64,000 nt of DNA from RPQJ01 sp963846885 (GTDB lineage Bacteria; Pseudomonadota; Gammaproteobacteria; Steroidobacterales; Steroidobacteraceae), in NCBI GenBank assembly GCA_963846885.1, contig CAWJXS010000019.1, forward strand, positions 62,001 to 126,000, given 5' to 3'. Both the position numbers and the translations under genes were made by a program. The notes beneath the pieces were generated by a model that did no database searches, was not told where the DNA came from, and saw only the letters and a program-made list of their open reading frames with translations. Of the stretch, positions 45,491 through 55,776 are shown piece by piece (position 1 is the first letter of the stretch; every line of letters starts with the position of its first letter).

Positions 45491-45605
45491 CCCCAAGCTA
45501 TAGCATCCCGTGCCTCGTCGCGAGTTCGTGTCAACGCCGCGCGCCTTGCAGCGTTGATGAGCGTGTACCGACACACCCCATTCGCTCGCCACAAGGAACG
45601 ACAGC

Positions 45606-46105
45606 ATGTCTTATGTGAACTCGAATCGCTCGCGCATGACTCGCATCGCGGCCATTGCCGCGGTAAGCGCTGGCCTGCTTTTCGCCGGCGCCGTCATGAC
45701 CGAGGCCCAGGCCGGCAATGGCAGCAGGCAGCAGACGCGAGCCGCGCTGGGCGCGCAGGGCACCATGGCAGTGGACCGCGCACGACCAGCGGGTCAGCGG
45801 ACGCGACATGGGCCACAACCGCAACTCGATCGTCACCCGCGGCGACGGCAAGAGCGCGACGCGCGAACACGACCGTCGTCAACGATCGCGCAGCAGGCAC
45901 GCGGTCGGTGGATTCCACCGCCACCGGCTTCAACGGGCGCAGCACCACGTACTCGAGTGATGCGCAGCGAACCGCCACGGGCTATACGCGGGACGTGACT
46001 CGCACGCTGCCGAACGGCCAGGTGAACCAGCACGGCGTGGACGTGGCCTGCGACAAGGCTGCGCAAAGCTGCACCAAGACCGTGACGGGTCCTGACGGCA
46101 GTTGA
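45606..46105 (+). pseudogene. Small exported repeat-type protein, frameshifted
   Basis: Signal peptide ('MTRIAAIAAVSAGLLFAGAV', cleaved near 'AQAG'), then blocks in changing frames: 'GRDMGHNRNSIVTRGDGKSA', 'VVNDRAAGTRSVDSTATGFN' and 'RTATGYTRDVTRTLPNGQVN', ending with a Cys pair ('DVACDKAAQSCTKTVTG'). Ser/Thr/Asn-rich, repetitive and periplasmic or surface-type. About 165 aa if intact; at least two indels. No known function. Confidence 0.5.
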
Positions 46106-46169
46106 GGCAAGGCACCGCCCCACGCGGCGGGGGGCTGGCGTCTGCCAGGGGCCCCTCGTCGCGCCTGGT

Positions 46170-47540
46170 TCAGCCCGTGCGTGGCTTGCGGAAGACGTAA
46201 TACGAACCGACGACCACCGCCAGCGTCAGCAGGCTGAAGTAGAACTGGCTCGCGAGTTCAGGCGTCGATGCCATCGCGACGAGTACGGCGAACATGGCGC
46301 CGATCGTCACGTAGCTGAGCCACGGAAAGAGCCAGACGCGCACGGCCTTCGTCTCCGTTTCCGGATGCCGCTTGCGCAGCCGGATGTGCGAGAACGCGGT
46401 CATCAGGTAGACGAACAGGATCACCGTGCCCGTCGTGCTGATCAGGAACGCGAACACGCGGTTCGGCGAGACGATCGCAATGACGACGCCGATCACGCCG
46501 ACGATCGAACCGAGCAGGATCGAGCGGGCGGGCACGCGGCGCTCGTTGACCTCGACCAGCCAGCGCGGCGCATCGCCGCGGTCGGCCATCACATGCAGCA
46601 CGCGCGAGCACACGTACACCGCCGAATTCAGGCACGACAGCACGGCCGTCAGGATGATGAAGCTCATCACCGCGCTGCCCCACTGGAATCCCATCACGTT
46701 CAGCGCCAGCGTGAACGGCGACTCGCCCGGCTTGATCGAGGGCCACGCGACGACGCTGACGATCAGGAACAGCGAGAGCACGTAGAAGAGCAGGATCCGC
46801 CACGTGATCGTCGTCGCCATGCGCACGACTGCCTTCTCGGGATCCTTCGACTCCGCCGCAGCGACAGTCGTGATCTCGGCGCCCACCAGCGAAAAGAACA
46901 CCGTGGTCACCGTGGCGAGCACCGGCACCCAGCCCTTGGGGGCAAAACCGCCGTGCGCGGTGAGGTTGGCGAGCGTAGCGCCCTGGTCATGCGTGAAGCC
47001 GAAGGCAAATGCGGCCGTGATCAGGATGAAGGCGATGATCGCCGCCACCTTGATCGACGAGAACCAGAACTCGAACTCGCCATAGGAGCGGGCCGACAGC
47101 AGGTTCACCGCAGTCATCACGGCCATCAGACCTAAGCCGATCTGCCACATCGGCAGGTCGATCCACAACTGCAGGATCTGCGCGCCGGCGATCGCCTCGA
47201 TCGGGACGACGACGATCCAGAAGTACCAGTAGAGCCAGCCGGCGATGAAGCCAGCGGCGTCGCCGAGCCCCGCACGCGAGAACTCCGTGAAAGAACGCAC
47301 GCCAGGATGCGTGATCGCCATCTCGCCGAGCATGCGCATCACGATGAAGACGATGGCGCCGGCGATGATGTACGACACCAGCGCGGCCGGGCCCGCGGCC
47401 GCGATTGCAGCGCTGCTGCCGACGAAGAGGCCCGCGCCGATCACCCCGCCGATCGTGATCATCGTGATGTGGCGGGGCAGGAGCGTGCGGCTCAATTCGT
47501 GCGGTCGAGCCGCTGCAGCGGCATCCGAGGGCGAACTCAT
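46170..47540 (-). CDS. Amino acid permease (AAT/APC family, GabP/ProY-like)
   Basis: 456 aa, 12 membrane segments. 'ITIGGVIGAGLFVGSSAAIA' in TM1 and 'EMAITHPGVRSFTEF' in the first loops are signatures of the amino acid transporter family (GabP, ProY, AnsP). A proton-driven importer in the inner membrane; substrate not resolved. Convergent with the broken gene at 45606, divergent from the TRAP binding protein at 47734. Confidence 0.88.
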   Translation of the reverse strand: MSSPSDAAAAARPHELSRTLLPRHITMITIGGVIGAGLFVGSSAAIAAAGPAALVSYIIAGAIVFIVMRMLGEMAITHPGVRSFTEFSRAGLGDAAGFIAGWLYWYFWIVVVPIEAIAGAQILQLWIDLPMWQIGLGLMAVMTAVNLLSARSYGEFEFWFSSIKVAAIIAFILITAAFAFGFTHDQGATLANLTAHGGFAPKGWVPVLATVTTVFFSLVGAEITTVAAAESKDPEKAVVRMATTITWRILLFYVLSLFLIVSVVAWPSIKPGESPFTLALNVMGFQWGSAVMSFIILTAVLSCLNSAVYVCSRVLHVMADRGDAPRWLVEVNERRVPARSILLGSIVGVIGVVIAIVSPNRVFAFLISTTGTVILFVYLMTAFSHIRLRKRHPETETKAVRVWLFPWLSYVTIGAMFAVLVAMASTPELASQFYFSLLTLAVVVGSYYVFRKPRTG

Positions 47541-47733
47541 TGCGCGACCCTGCAGGGGGCTCGGTGGCGTTTGACTTGCACGATTGCGGGCTCCGGGGTG
47601 TCCAAGTTGGCACGCACCGTCCTATGGCGGGTGTGTGCTGTCAAGCAAATCCGGTCTGCGCCGTCCCGCAAGCAACTCTCCTGCTGCTATCGTATGAAGG
47701 CAGCAGGACGTAGCTGCACACGGGATACCGCGC

Positions 47734-48834
47734 GTGAAACGAAGGGCGTTACTGCAGGCCGCCATGCTTGGCACGGGTGCGGCGATAGCCGCTCCTGCCA
47801 TTTCCAGGGGCCTCATGGAATGGCGCATGGTCACGAGCTGGCCCAAGGGTCTGCCGGGCCTGGGCACGGGTGCCGAGCGCCTGGCTGCCAACATCACGGC
47901 GTTGAGCGGCGGCCGGCTGACCGTAAAGGTCTACGCGGCGGGGGAGCTGGTGCCTGCACTCGAGTGCTTCGGCGCAGTCGCCAACGGCACGGCGCAGATG
48001 GCGCACGACGCTGCCTATTACCATGCCGGCAAGTCCGAAGGTCTCCCGTTTTTCACCGCGTTTCCGTTCGGCTTCACGACGGGCGAGATGGCCGCCTGGA
48101 TCAAGTACGGCAATGGTCAGAAACTGTGGGACGAGTTGTGCGCGCCTTTCGGCGTGCGGGCCTTCCAGGCCGGCAGCACCGGGACGCAGATGTTCGGCTG
48201 GTTCCGCCGCGAGATCCGCTCGCTCGAGGACCTGCAGGGGCTCAAGTTCCGCACGCCCGGCAACCAGGGCCGCCTGCTGCAGAAACTGGGCGTGACGCCG
48301 GTCTCGCTGCCGGGGGGTGAAATTTTCCCGGCACTGCAGTCGGGCGCCATCGACGGCGCCGAGTGGATCGGCCCGTACAACGACCTTGCACTCGGCTTCT
48401 ACCAGGTGTGTCGTTACTACTATTCGCACGGCTACCACGAGCCGGGCCCTGCGCTGCAATTGACCATCAACGAACGGGCCTGGCGCTCGCTGCCGCCCGA
48501 CCTGCAGCAGGTGGTGCGGGTGGCGGCGGATGCCGCGACGACCGACATGTACGCCGAGTACATCGCGCGCTCGGGTCCCGCTTTGCGCACGCTGGTGCAG
48601 GACCACGGCGTGATCGTGCGCGGCCTGCCCGAAGAGGTGCTGATCGCCTGCGGCAACAAGGCGAATGAAGTGCTGAACGAGATCTACGCAGCAGACACGT
48701 CGCCCAATCGCATCGTGCGGCGGATCATCGAGGACTTCCTCGCGTTCCGGCAGGACGTCGTGCCGTGGACGCGCGTCGGCGAGCAGGCATTCCTGAACGC
48801 GCGGCGTCTGCCGTTCGAGTTCAAGCTCAGGTAA
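47734..48834 (+). CDS. TRAP transporter substrate-binding protein, TakP-like
   Basis: 366 aa, GTG start, twin-arginine signal ('KRRALLQAAMLGTGAAIAAP'). The mature part opens 'WRMVTSWPKGLPGLGTGAER' and contains 'GGWFRREI'-type sequence (here 'FGWFRREIRSLEDLQGLKF'), 'SGAIDGAEWIGPYND' and 'HGYHEPGPALQL', as in TakP-type proteins that bind 2-oxoacids with Na+. Periplasmic. The membrane subunits are on the other strand, ending 42 bp beyond this stop, so the operon is split. Confidence 0.88.
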   Translation: MKRRALLQAAMLGTGAAIAAPAISRGLMEWRMVTSWPKGLPGLGTGAERLAANITALSGGRLTVKVYAAGELVPALECFGAVANGTAQMAHDAAYYHAGKSEGLPFFTAFPFGFTTGEMAAWIKYGNGQKLWDELCAPFGVRAFQAGSTGTQMFGWFRREIRSLEDLQGLKFRTPGNQGRLLQKLGVTPVSLPGGEIFPALQSGAIDGAEWIGPYNDLALGFYQVCRYYYSHGYHEPGPALQLTINERAWRSLPPDLQQVVRVAADAATTDMYAEYIARSGPALRTLVQDHGVIVRGLPEEVLIACGNKANEVLNEIYAADTSPNRIVRRIIEDFLAFRQDVVPWTRVGEQAFLNARRLPFEFKLR

Positions 48835-48876
48835 GCGGGCGGACGACGAGCACGGGAAGCGGCCACCGCCTGGCGC

Positions 48877-50470
48877 CTATTCCGCGGCAGGCTCCTGCCG
48901 CGGCGGGAACAGATCCTCGAAATTGTCGCGGTACGGCGGGTTGCGGCCGGGCACCGGCTCGTCGAACAGGTCGCTGAAATCATCCGCGACCGGCGAGCCC
49001 GATGTCGCCGCGTGGGGCGGCCGGCCCGCGGTTGTCTTCGAGCAAGGGTGCTTCGTGCGAAAACAGCCGTTCCGGCAGGTACGTGGCCAGGCTCGGCACG
49101 GCCCATACCAGCGCGAGCCCCGCGACCTGCAGTGCGACGAACGGAATGGCGCCGCGATAGATGTCGAGGGTCCTGAGCATCTTGCCCGCGACGCCGCGCA
49201 GGTAGAACAGCGCGAAGCCGAAAGGGGGCGTCAGGAAACTCGTCTGCAGGTTCATGCCGATCATCACGCCTAGCCAGATCGGATCGACTCCCAGCTTGAT
49301 CAGTGCGGGTGCGGCGATCGGCACGACGACGAAGATGATCTCGAACGTGTCGAGGAAAAAGCCGAGGAAAAAGATCACGAGCATCACGGCGAGCACGGCC
49401 GTGAACGTGCCGCCCGGCAGCGACGCCAGCGCATCGTGCACCAGGTTCTCGCCGCCCAGTCCGCGGAACACCAGGCTGAATACGCTCGCGCCGAGCAGGA
49501 TCACGAACACCATCGACGAGATCGTGAGCGTCGAGCGCATCACTTCGCGCAGGACGGTCAAGCTGAAGCTGCGGTTCAGCGCCGAGAGCAGCATCGCGCC
49601 GACGGCGCCGACCGAAGCGGATTCCGTCGGTGTGGCGATGCCCGTCAGGATCGAGCCCAGCACGGCCAGGATCAGCAGCAGCGGTGGCGCCAGCGCCTTG
49701 ACCACGCGACCCGCGAGACCGGCGCGACGCTCGTCGCTCATCTCGAGCGGCGGGCACGACTTGGGATCGAAGATCGACTTGAACAGGATCCACGAGAGAT
49801 ACAGACCCACCAGCACCAGGCCGGGGATCATCGCGCCCGCGAACAACTGACCGACGGAAATCGGGTCGGGCGACATGTTGCCCAGTTCCAGCTGTGCCTG
49901 CTGGTTGGCGCCCTGCAGGATGTCGCCGACGAAGATCAGCACGGTGGAGGGCGGAATGATCTGCCCGAGCGTGCCCGCCGCGCAGATCGTGCCGCCGGCG
50001 AGCTTCGGGTCGTACCCTGCGCGCAGCATCGCGGGCAGCGACAGCAATCCCATCGTGACGACCGTAGCGCCGACGATTCCAGTCGACGCGGCCAGCAGCG
50101 CGCCGACGATGACGACTGAGTACCCGAGACCGCCGCGCAGCGACCCGAACAGCTCTCCCATCGTCGTGAGCAGCGCCTCGGCGATTTTCGAGCGCTCGAG
50201 CATCACGCCCATGAAGACGAACAGCGGCACGGCCACCAGCGTCTCGTTGGTCATCGTGCCGAAGTAGCGCCCGACCAGGGCGGACAGGATCGCGACGTCG
50301 AACACGCCGAGCAGGATGCCGAGGGTGGCGAAGATCAGGCCGACGCCCGCGAGCGTGAACGCGACCGGATAGCCGAGCAGCACGGCGCCGATGGTCGCAA
50401 TGAACATCGCCACCGAGAGGATCTCGCCGATCAGTACGGTACTCATCGGGGCGTGCTCACTGGGGCGCAC
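48877..50470 (-). CDS. dctM: TRAP transporter large permease (DctM), one frameshift near the end
   Basis: About 12 membrane segments typical of DctM: 'GLGYSVVIVGALLAASTGIV', 'GQIIPPSTVLIFVGDI' and 'TPTESASVGAVGA'. As read, the frame stops at 48980 ('GLAGRG'). A one-base shift near 49005 continues to 'PVADDFSDLFDEPVPG' and 'RDNFEDLFPPRQEPAAE', stopping at 48877. This gives an unusual acidic, Pro-rich cytoplasmic tail of about 35 aa. The start is GTG 50470 or ATG 50446; neither has a strong ribosome site. Lies 14 bp after DctQ. Confidence 0.85.
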
Positions 50471-50484
50471 TCACCGGGGCAGGG

Positions 50485-51036
50485 TCAAAGGCGTTCATCG
50501 GTGACCTTGTCCTCGTCATGATCGAGGATCGGGCGGCCTGCGAGTTGCAGCGAGCGCCGGGCAATCAACGCGAGCCCCTGCAGGAACAGCAGTGCGCACA
50601 GCACCCACAGCAGCGACTTGAGCACGAACAGGCCGGGCATGCCGTCGGACGTGCCGGACGACTCGCGGATCTGCCACGACGACATCACGAACGGGGCCGA
50701 CGTGACGGCCAGGATCGCGAGCCAGGGGAAGAGGAAGAACAGCGTGCCCAGGATGTCGACCCAGGCCTTGCCGCGCTCGCCCAGGCGGCCGTACATGACA
50801 TCCACGTTGACGTGTCCGCGATGCAGCATCGTGTAGCCGGCGCCCGCCATGAAGACGATGGCGTGCTGCCACACGTACAGCTCCTGCATCCACGGGTAGC
50901 CGATGTTGAACGCATAGCGCAGCAGCACGACGGTGAAGCAGGTCAGCACGCAGCCCAGCGTGAGCCAGGCGACCGTGCGCCCGATCCATTCGTTGCAGGC
51001 GTCGACACCCTTGACGAAGTGGTACAGCACGGCCAT
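50485..51036 (-). CDS. dctQ: TRAP transporter small permease (DctQ)
   Basis: 183 aa, four membrane helices. 'GYPWMQELYVWQHAIVFMAG' and 'HRGHVNVDVMYGRL' are the DctQ signature around helices 2 and 3. Partners with DctM to form the Na+-driven uptake channel. The ATG overlaps the stop of the flavodoxin-like gene upstream (TGATG). Confidence 0.9.
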   Translation of the reverse strand: MAVLYHFVKGVDACNEWIGRTVAWLTLGCVLTCFTVVLLRYAFNIGYPWMQELYVWQHAIVFMAGAGYTMLHRGHVNVDVMYGRLGERGKAWVDILGTLFFLFPWLAILAVTSAPFVMSSWQIRESSGTSDGMPGLFVLKSLLWVLCALLFLQGLALIARRSLQLAGRPILDHDEDKVTDERL

Positions 51037-51587
51037 CAGTAGAGCCCCATGGCGAGTCCTGCGGCGAGCGTCGCGCCGAGTTCCTCACAGCGCTGCAGCT
51101 CGTTGGCCGGGATGACCTTGGCGCGCAGGATGTCGGCCGGTGCCTGTGCATGGGTGATCACGAGCAAGGGCGGCGCGACCGGTCTGAGACGCCAGCCCAA
51201 GGCGATGCGTTCGAGCTGGCGAATGGCGCCCTGGCCATCGCTGCCGGCGCAGACCATCGCCGCATACGGCCGGCCGTTCACCTGGTCGAGCGCCGCGTAA
51301 TACGTGCGATCGAAGAAGTCCTTCATCAGCCCGCTCATCGAAGCCAGGTTCTCCGGCGTCGCGAACAGGTAACCGTCGGCAGCCAGCACGTGCTCGGGTT
51401 GCGCGTCCTGCGCGCACAGCAGCGTCGCGCGCACGCCGGCGTCCAGACGTGCGCCGCGCAAGGCCGCATCGGCCATCTGGCGCGTGCCGCCAGTCATCGA
51501 GTGGTAGACGATCAGCAGGGATTTCAGCAACGGTGCACCGGTGGCTCGAACACGCGTCGGCCGGTGGACTGCAGTCGCACCGGCCAA
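51036..51587 (-). CDS. Flavodoxin-like / NADPH-dependent FMN reductase family protein
   Basis: The FMN-phosphate loop is 'YHSMTGGTRQMADAALRGAR' and the isoalloxazine loop is 'FATPENLASMSGLMKDFFDR'. About 160 aa of fold; the first 19 residues are likely untranslated, with TTG at 51530 the probable start. One-base overlap with DctQ suggests co-expression with the TRAP permeases. A redox or quinone reductase role is likely, with no specific partner known. Confidence 0.75.
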   Translation of the reverse strand: MAGATAVHRPTRVRATGAPLLKSLLIVYHSMTGGTRQMADAALRGARLDAGVRATLLCAQDAQPEHVLAADGYLFATPENLASMSGLMKDFFDRTYYAALDQVNGRPYAAMVCAGSDGQGAIRQLERIALGWRLRPVAPPLLVITHAQAPADILRAKVIPANELQRCEELGATLAAGLAMGLY

Positions 51588-51662
51588 CGCGCCATTCTAG
51601 CGAGCCCGCGAGTGACCGCGGAGGGAGTCGCCGTCCGTGGCAGTTCCCGTGACGGCTTCAGG

Positions 51663-52811
51663 TCAGGGGCAGGGCGCAACCTCGAGCCGCAGCACTTCGC
51701 CCAGGGTCGACGACGTGCCAAGGTTGGTCAGGTAGGCCGCGCCGTCCGGACCGATCGCGATTCCGCTCGGAAACGTGAGTCCGGCCAGCAGTACCGTCGG
51801 TGTGCCGCCCGGGCATTTCCGCAACAGTCGGCCCACCCCGAGTCCAGGGTTGAACGGCGGCGGGCCGGGCTGGCCGCTTGCCACTTCCAGGATGTACAGG
51901 GCGCCGCCCGCGTCGAAGGCCGTATCCACCACTGCCGTGAGTCCGGTGACGTAGGGCGTGATCGCGCTGCCATCGCTTTCGACACGCAGCACGGCTGCCG
52001 AGCCGCGGTAGAACGGAAATGACGTGAGCAGGCCGACATACAGAGCCCCGTCCGGACCTTCCGCCACCGAAGTCGGCACCGGCTCCCGCGGGCCCGGAAT
52101 CGGCGGCACGTTCGGCAGGAACGGCGGCAATGCGAACGTCCGCGTTTTGCCGTTGGCCAGCACTTCGACCAGCGCATTGGCGCCCGCGTCTGCGACGATC
52201 CGCCGACCGGGCAGGGCCGCCGTGCCATACGGGTTCGAGTCGATGTTGCCGCCCGCGGGGTTGGCAACGACTTCGTGTTGCGCGACGTCGCTGATCACCT
52301 TGTACTGGCCGGATGGCGTGGCATGCAGCAGCGTGCCGAACAGGTGGCTCTTCGGGCCGAGGCCTGCGCGCAGCGCAGGATTGCCGCCCCAGCTCATCGT
52401 GACGTAGAAGGACGTGCCGACGAAGGAAACGTCCACGGGGCCGCCCTCAGCCGTTCCCGAGGGTTGGGCAAGCGAGGGCAGGCCCGTCACGACGCGCTCG
52501 AATCCCCCCTGTGGCAGCACTCGCGAGACCGCGCCCGTCTCGCCATAGCAGCGGCTGATCGCTGGCGCCGGCGGGGACGGCGTACACGCCCCACTGCCGC
52601 CGCTGCCTGACTCGGCCACGTACAGGTCGCCGTTCGGCGCGAAGTTGAGTCCCCGCGGATTGGCGAGTCCGGTGGCAATGGTCTGCGCTGGACCGATGTC
52701 CGCGAGGGCAGGGATCGATGTGCACGCAAAGGCTGCCAGCCCCAGGGACCGAACAATGCTGCTGCGCAGCAAGCTGCGCGAGCCAGCGACAACGAGTTTC
52801 CGTTTCGACAC
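51663..52811 (-). CDS. ScyD/ScyE family exported beta-propeller protein
   Basis: 382 aa, GTG start with GGAGGAAT upstream after an A8 tract. Signal peptide to about residue 38. NHL-like repeats run through the protein: 'ANPRGLNFAPNGDLYVAESG', 'VAEGPDGALYVG' and 'FPSGIAIGPDGAAYLTN'. These match the ScyD/ScyE family, first named in scytonemin gene clusters and widespread with unknown role. Divergent from the CadC-like regulator. Confidence 0.82.
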   Translation of the reverse strand: MSKRKLVVAGSRSLLRSSIVRSLGLAAFACTSIPALADIGPAQTIATGLANPRGLNFAPNGDLYVAESGSGGSGACTPSPPAPAISRCYGETGAVSRVLPQGGFERVVTGLPSLAQPSGTAEGGPVDVSFVGTSFYVTMSWGGNPALRAGLGPKSHLFGTLLHATPSGQYKVISDVAQHEVVANPAGGNIDSNPYGTAALPGRRIVADAGANALVEVLANGKTRTFALPPFLPNVPPIPGPREPVPTSVAEGPDGALYVGLLTSFPFYRGSAAVLRVESDGSAITPYVTGLTAVVDTAFDAGGALYILEVASGQPGPPPFNPGLGVGRLLRKCPGGTPTVLLAGLTFPSGIAIGPDGAAYLTNLGTSSTLGEVLRLEVAPCP

Positions 52812-52979
52812 GTTGGATTCCTCCGGTTTTTTTTCTAAGTGACAGCGGCGCGAAAGGTCGACATCCGCATGAGCGGGTCGAGATTGGCCTCGCCAGCCGG
52901 CGCGAAGCCATAGGACGAAGCTGACGGCTCCCTGACATGTTTATGACCGCGTCAATGTAGGTGTAATCTCACCCGAGCC

Positions 52980-54518
52980 ATGCGCGACCAAATCCGCTTT
53001 GACGGTTGGACTCTGCTGCGCTCGACCGGCGAACTCATGCGTGGAGACGTGCGCACGCGGCTGCAGGGGCAGCCCCTCCAGGTGCTCGAAGAACTGTTGG
53101 CGCGCCCTGGAGAGCTGGTGCCCCGTGAGCAGATGATCGCGCGTCTCTGGCCCAACGGCGTGGTCGTCGATTTCGACACGGCGCTGAACAGCGCGGTGCG
53201 CCGGCTGCGCACGGCACTCGATGACCATGCCGAACACCCGCGCTACATCGAGACCCTCCCGCGTCGCGGTTATCGCTTCATCGGCCGGCTCGACCCGGAT
53301 CCGGCCACGGATGCGGGCGACCCAATGGCGCAGGTTGCATCCCTCGCTCCACCGGATGCCGCTTCCAGGACCGTGCCCACGACGGCGCTGCCGCTGCACG
53401 CCATCGGCTTGCCTGGGCGGCGAGGGTGGCTCGCAGCGGCCGCGTTCGGAGTCGGTGCCTTTGCCCTGCTGGCCGCATGGGTTGCGGACCGGACCGACGT
53501 TGCAGTGCCTGCGGCCGCGGAGGTCGCCGTTGCGGCGGTGTCCGCCGACGCTCGCGAGCGCTACGAGCGTGGACGGTTCTTCTTCGATCGCCGCGGACCC
53601 GGCGATACGGCCAGGGCGCTGGCGCTGTTCGAGGAATCGCTGCGCACGGATCCGCGCTTCGCCGCGGCCTGGGCGGGCATTGCCAGCGTTCGCTGGATCG
53701 ACACGATGGAGGGGCGCCATGCACGCGCCGAGGGCCTCGCGCTCACGCGAACCGCTGCGGAAAACGCGCTGGCGCAAGACCCTGCGAACGCCGAAGCGTT
53801 GCTGCGGTTAGCGAACTACCACCGGGCAGCGGGAGACCCGTCCGCGGCCGACGAAGTCATGCGCCGGGCCGCATTGCTGGCGTCCGACGATCCGCTGCTG
53901 TTGGCGATTCGCGCCGGTGAAGCGGCGAGCGCAGGACGGTTCGAGGAGGCTGTCGGCCTGCAAAGGAAGGTGGTGCAGCAAACCCCGCTTGCCACGCCTG
54001 CGCGCCACAATCTCGCCGTGATGCTGTACCTCGCGGGTCGATTCGACGAAGCACGCGCCGAATTGGCGCAGCTCAGCGCGATCAGCCCGACCCAGGATCG
54101 ACCAGACTTCATCATCGGTCAGTCGCTGCTGCTGAGCGGCGACTACCTGGGCGCGCTGGAATTTGCTCGCGCGCTCCCGACAGGCGCCGCGCGGCTGCAA
54201 TTGGAGGCTCTGGCGCATCACGCGCTGGGACGGCGCGCAGATGCCGACGCGGCATTGCAGCAACTGGTCCTGCAGACTGCCCCCGCGCACTCGTATCGCG
54301 TCGCGGAGGTGTATGCCTACCGAGGGGACAACGATGCAGCATTCGAGTGGCTGCAGCGATCCGCGACTGCAGTTGCCACGGGTTGCCCGGTTGGGGAATG
54401 CTGGCCAGCCGACTGGGTGCCCATGTTGCCGCTGCTGCGGCCGCTGAATTCCGATCCGCGATGGCCTGCCATCCGCACGGCACTCGCCGCATCGTCCGGC
54501 AACGCGGGTCGCACCTGA
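52980..54518 (+). CDS. CadC-like membrane regulator: winged helix, TM, TPR
   Basis: 512 aa. Residues 1-105 form an OmpR/PhoB-type winged helix ('LQVLEELLARPGELVPREQM', 'LNSAVRRLRTAL', 'IETLPRRGYRFIG'). A single membrane helix at about 150-172 ('WLAAAAFGVGAFALLAAWVA') leads to a periplasmic domain of TPR-like helices. It probably senses a periplasmic signal and regulates a nearby gene. Good candidates are the divergent ScyD-like gene, or its own expression. Confidence 0.85.
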   Translation: MRDQIRFDGWTLLRSTGELMRGDVRTRLQGQPLQVLEELLARPGELVPREQMIARLWPNGVVVDFDTALNSAVRRLRTALDDHAEHPRYIETLPRRGYRFIGRLDPDPATDAGDPMAQVASLAPPDAASRTVPTTALPLHAIGLPGRRGWLAAAAFGVGAFALLAAWVADRTDVAVPAAAEVAVAAVSADARERYERGRFFFDRRGPGDTARALALFEESLRTDPRFAAAWAGIASVRWIDTMEGRHARAEGLALTRTAAENALAQDPANAEALLRLANYHRAAGDPSAADEVMRRAALLASDDPLLLAIRAGEAASAGRFEEAVGLQRKVVQQTPLATPARHNLAVMLYLAGRFDEARAELAQLSAISPTQDRPDFIIGQSLLLSGDYLGALEFARALPTGAARLQLEALAHHALGRRADADAALQQLVLQTAPAHSYRVAEVYAYRGDNDAAFEWLQRSATAVATGCPVGECWPADWVPMLPLLRPLNSDPRWPAIRTALAASSGNAGRT

Positions 54519-54531
54519 GCAGCGAACGCAG

Positions 54532-55776
54532 CTACGGGCGACCCGTGCAATTGGCGTAGAAGGCTGGCGGTCGCTGGCCAGTCGCTGAAGATCGCGCGGA
54601 TGCCGACCTGCCGCGCCAGCACGTCGAGCACGCGCAGCACGTCGCTCTCGCCGGTGATCGCATCATTGATGGTCTGGTAATAGAAGCCGTTGTCGCCCGC
54701 GTGCAGCGTGCCCGACCGCTCCAGGCTCCAGGTCACGATCTCGAGTCCCGCTTTGCGCGCATCGAGCGCTGCCTGCGAAGGCACCAGCGCGCCATGCTCG
54801 TCCACGGCCAGCAAGGCGAAAATCGCAGGCGCCCAGATGCGCACGCCCTGCGCATGCAGACGCTGCAGCGCGGCCGCGTCGGGCAGATGGCTCACATGCT
54901 CGGCCGGTTCGAGGTAAACCGCCTGCCGGCCAAACGCAGGCTCGCGGGCCAGCCAGTAAAGCACGTCGTCGAGACTGAAGGATTGCGGCCAGACCTGGTC
55001 GGGCGGCACGCCCGCGGCCTTGTACTCGTCGAGCATGCGCTGCGCGTAATCCTGCTGCGTCATGCCGTCGAAAGGCATCGTCACGACGGGTTGCTTGAGT
55101 TCCGGCACCATCTGCACGCCCAGCTGACGCAACAGCGCGATGCTCTCGGCATGCGTCATGAGCGTGCCGGTGTCGATGCCATGGGCGTTGGCCGGCGTGC
55201 GGCCGCCGCGCACGAACTGCTCTGCCGACAGTGCGCGCGGATCGAAGCCATCGTGCTTGCCCCGCAAGGTGCGGAACTCGGCGAGCGTGAGGTCGCTGGT
55301 GCGGCACTCGGCCTTGGCCGGCGCGACGAGCGCACCCTTGCCGTCGAACTGCGCAGGCTCGAAGGGCTGGGTGCAGCGTGCTGCCAGTGGCGTCAGCAGG
55401 ATGTCGGTCGTGGTGTGCAGGTCGTTCTGCGCATGCCGGCAGACCAGTTGCTTGTCGCGAGTGAATGTCACGTCGCACTCGATCACTCCCGCTCCCTGGG
55501 CCGCCGCAGCGAGGTACGACTCGCGCGTGTGCTCCGGAAATCGCAGTGGAGCGCCGCGATGGCCCAGCGCGAACGTCGTGCGCCGCACGGGCGAAGTCGA
55601 CGCAGGCTGTGAGCTCGGTCTTGAGTGGGCCCAGATTGCAGGCCGGCCACGAGCGCCACGGGGCGCGGGTCGGGCCGGGGCGCGACGATCTCGCCGGCGA
55701 GGCCGGCAAGGGGTGCCAGGAGGCTGAGCAGGACTAGCGAGCAACGCTTCAAGGGAGACCGCCTCGCTGGACGCAT
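54532..55776 (-). CDS. Exported glycerophosphodiester phosphodiesterase, frameshifted
   Basis: The core reads 'LGHRGAPLRFPEHTRESYLA' and 'IECDVTFTRDKQLVCRHAQ', the GDPD active site (HR...E.D...H). A shift near 54566 restores the family end 'FYANCTGRP' and a stop at 54532, 13 bp short of the convergent regulator's stop instead of 200 bp inside it. Upstream, the signal peptide ('LKRCSLVLLSLLAPLAGLAG') and the segment 'LGPLKTELTACVDFAR' are in two other frames, so two more indels lie at about 55590-55640. Hydrolyses glycerophosphodiesters to glycerol 3-phosphate outside the cytoplasm. Confidence 0.75.
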
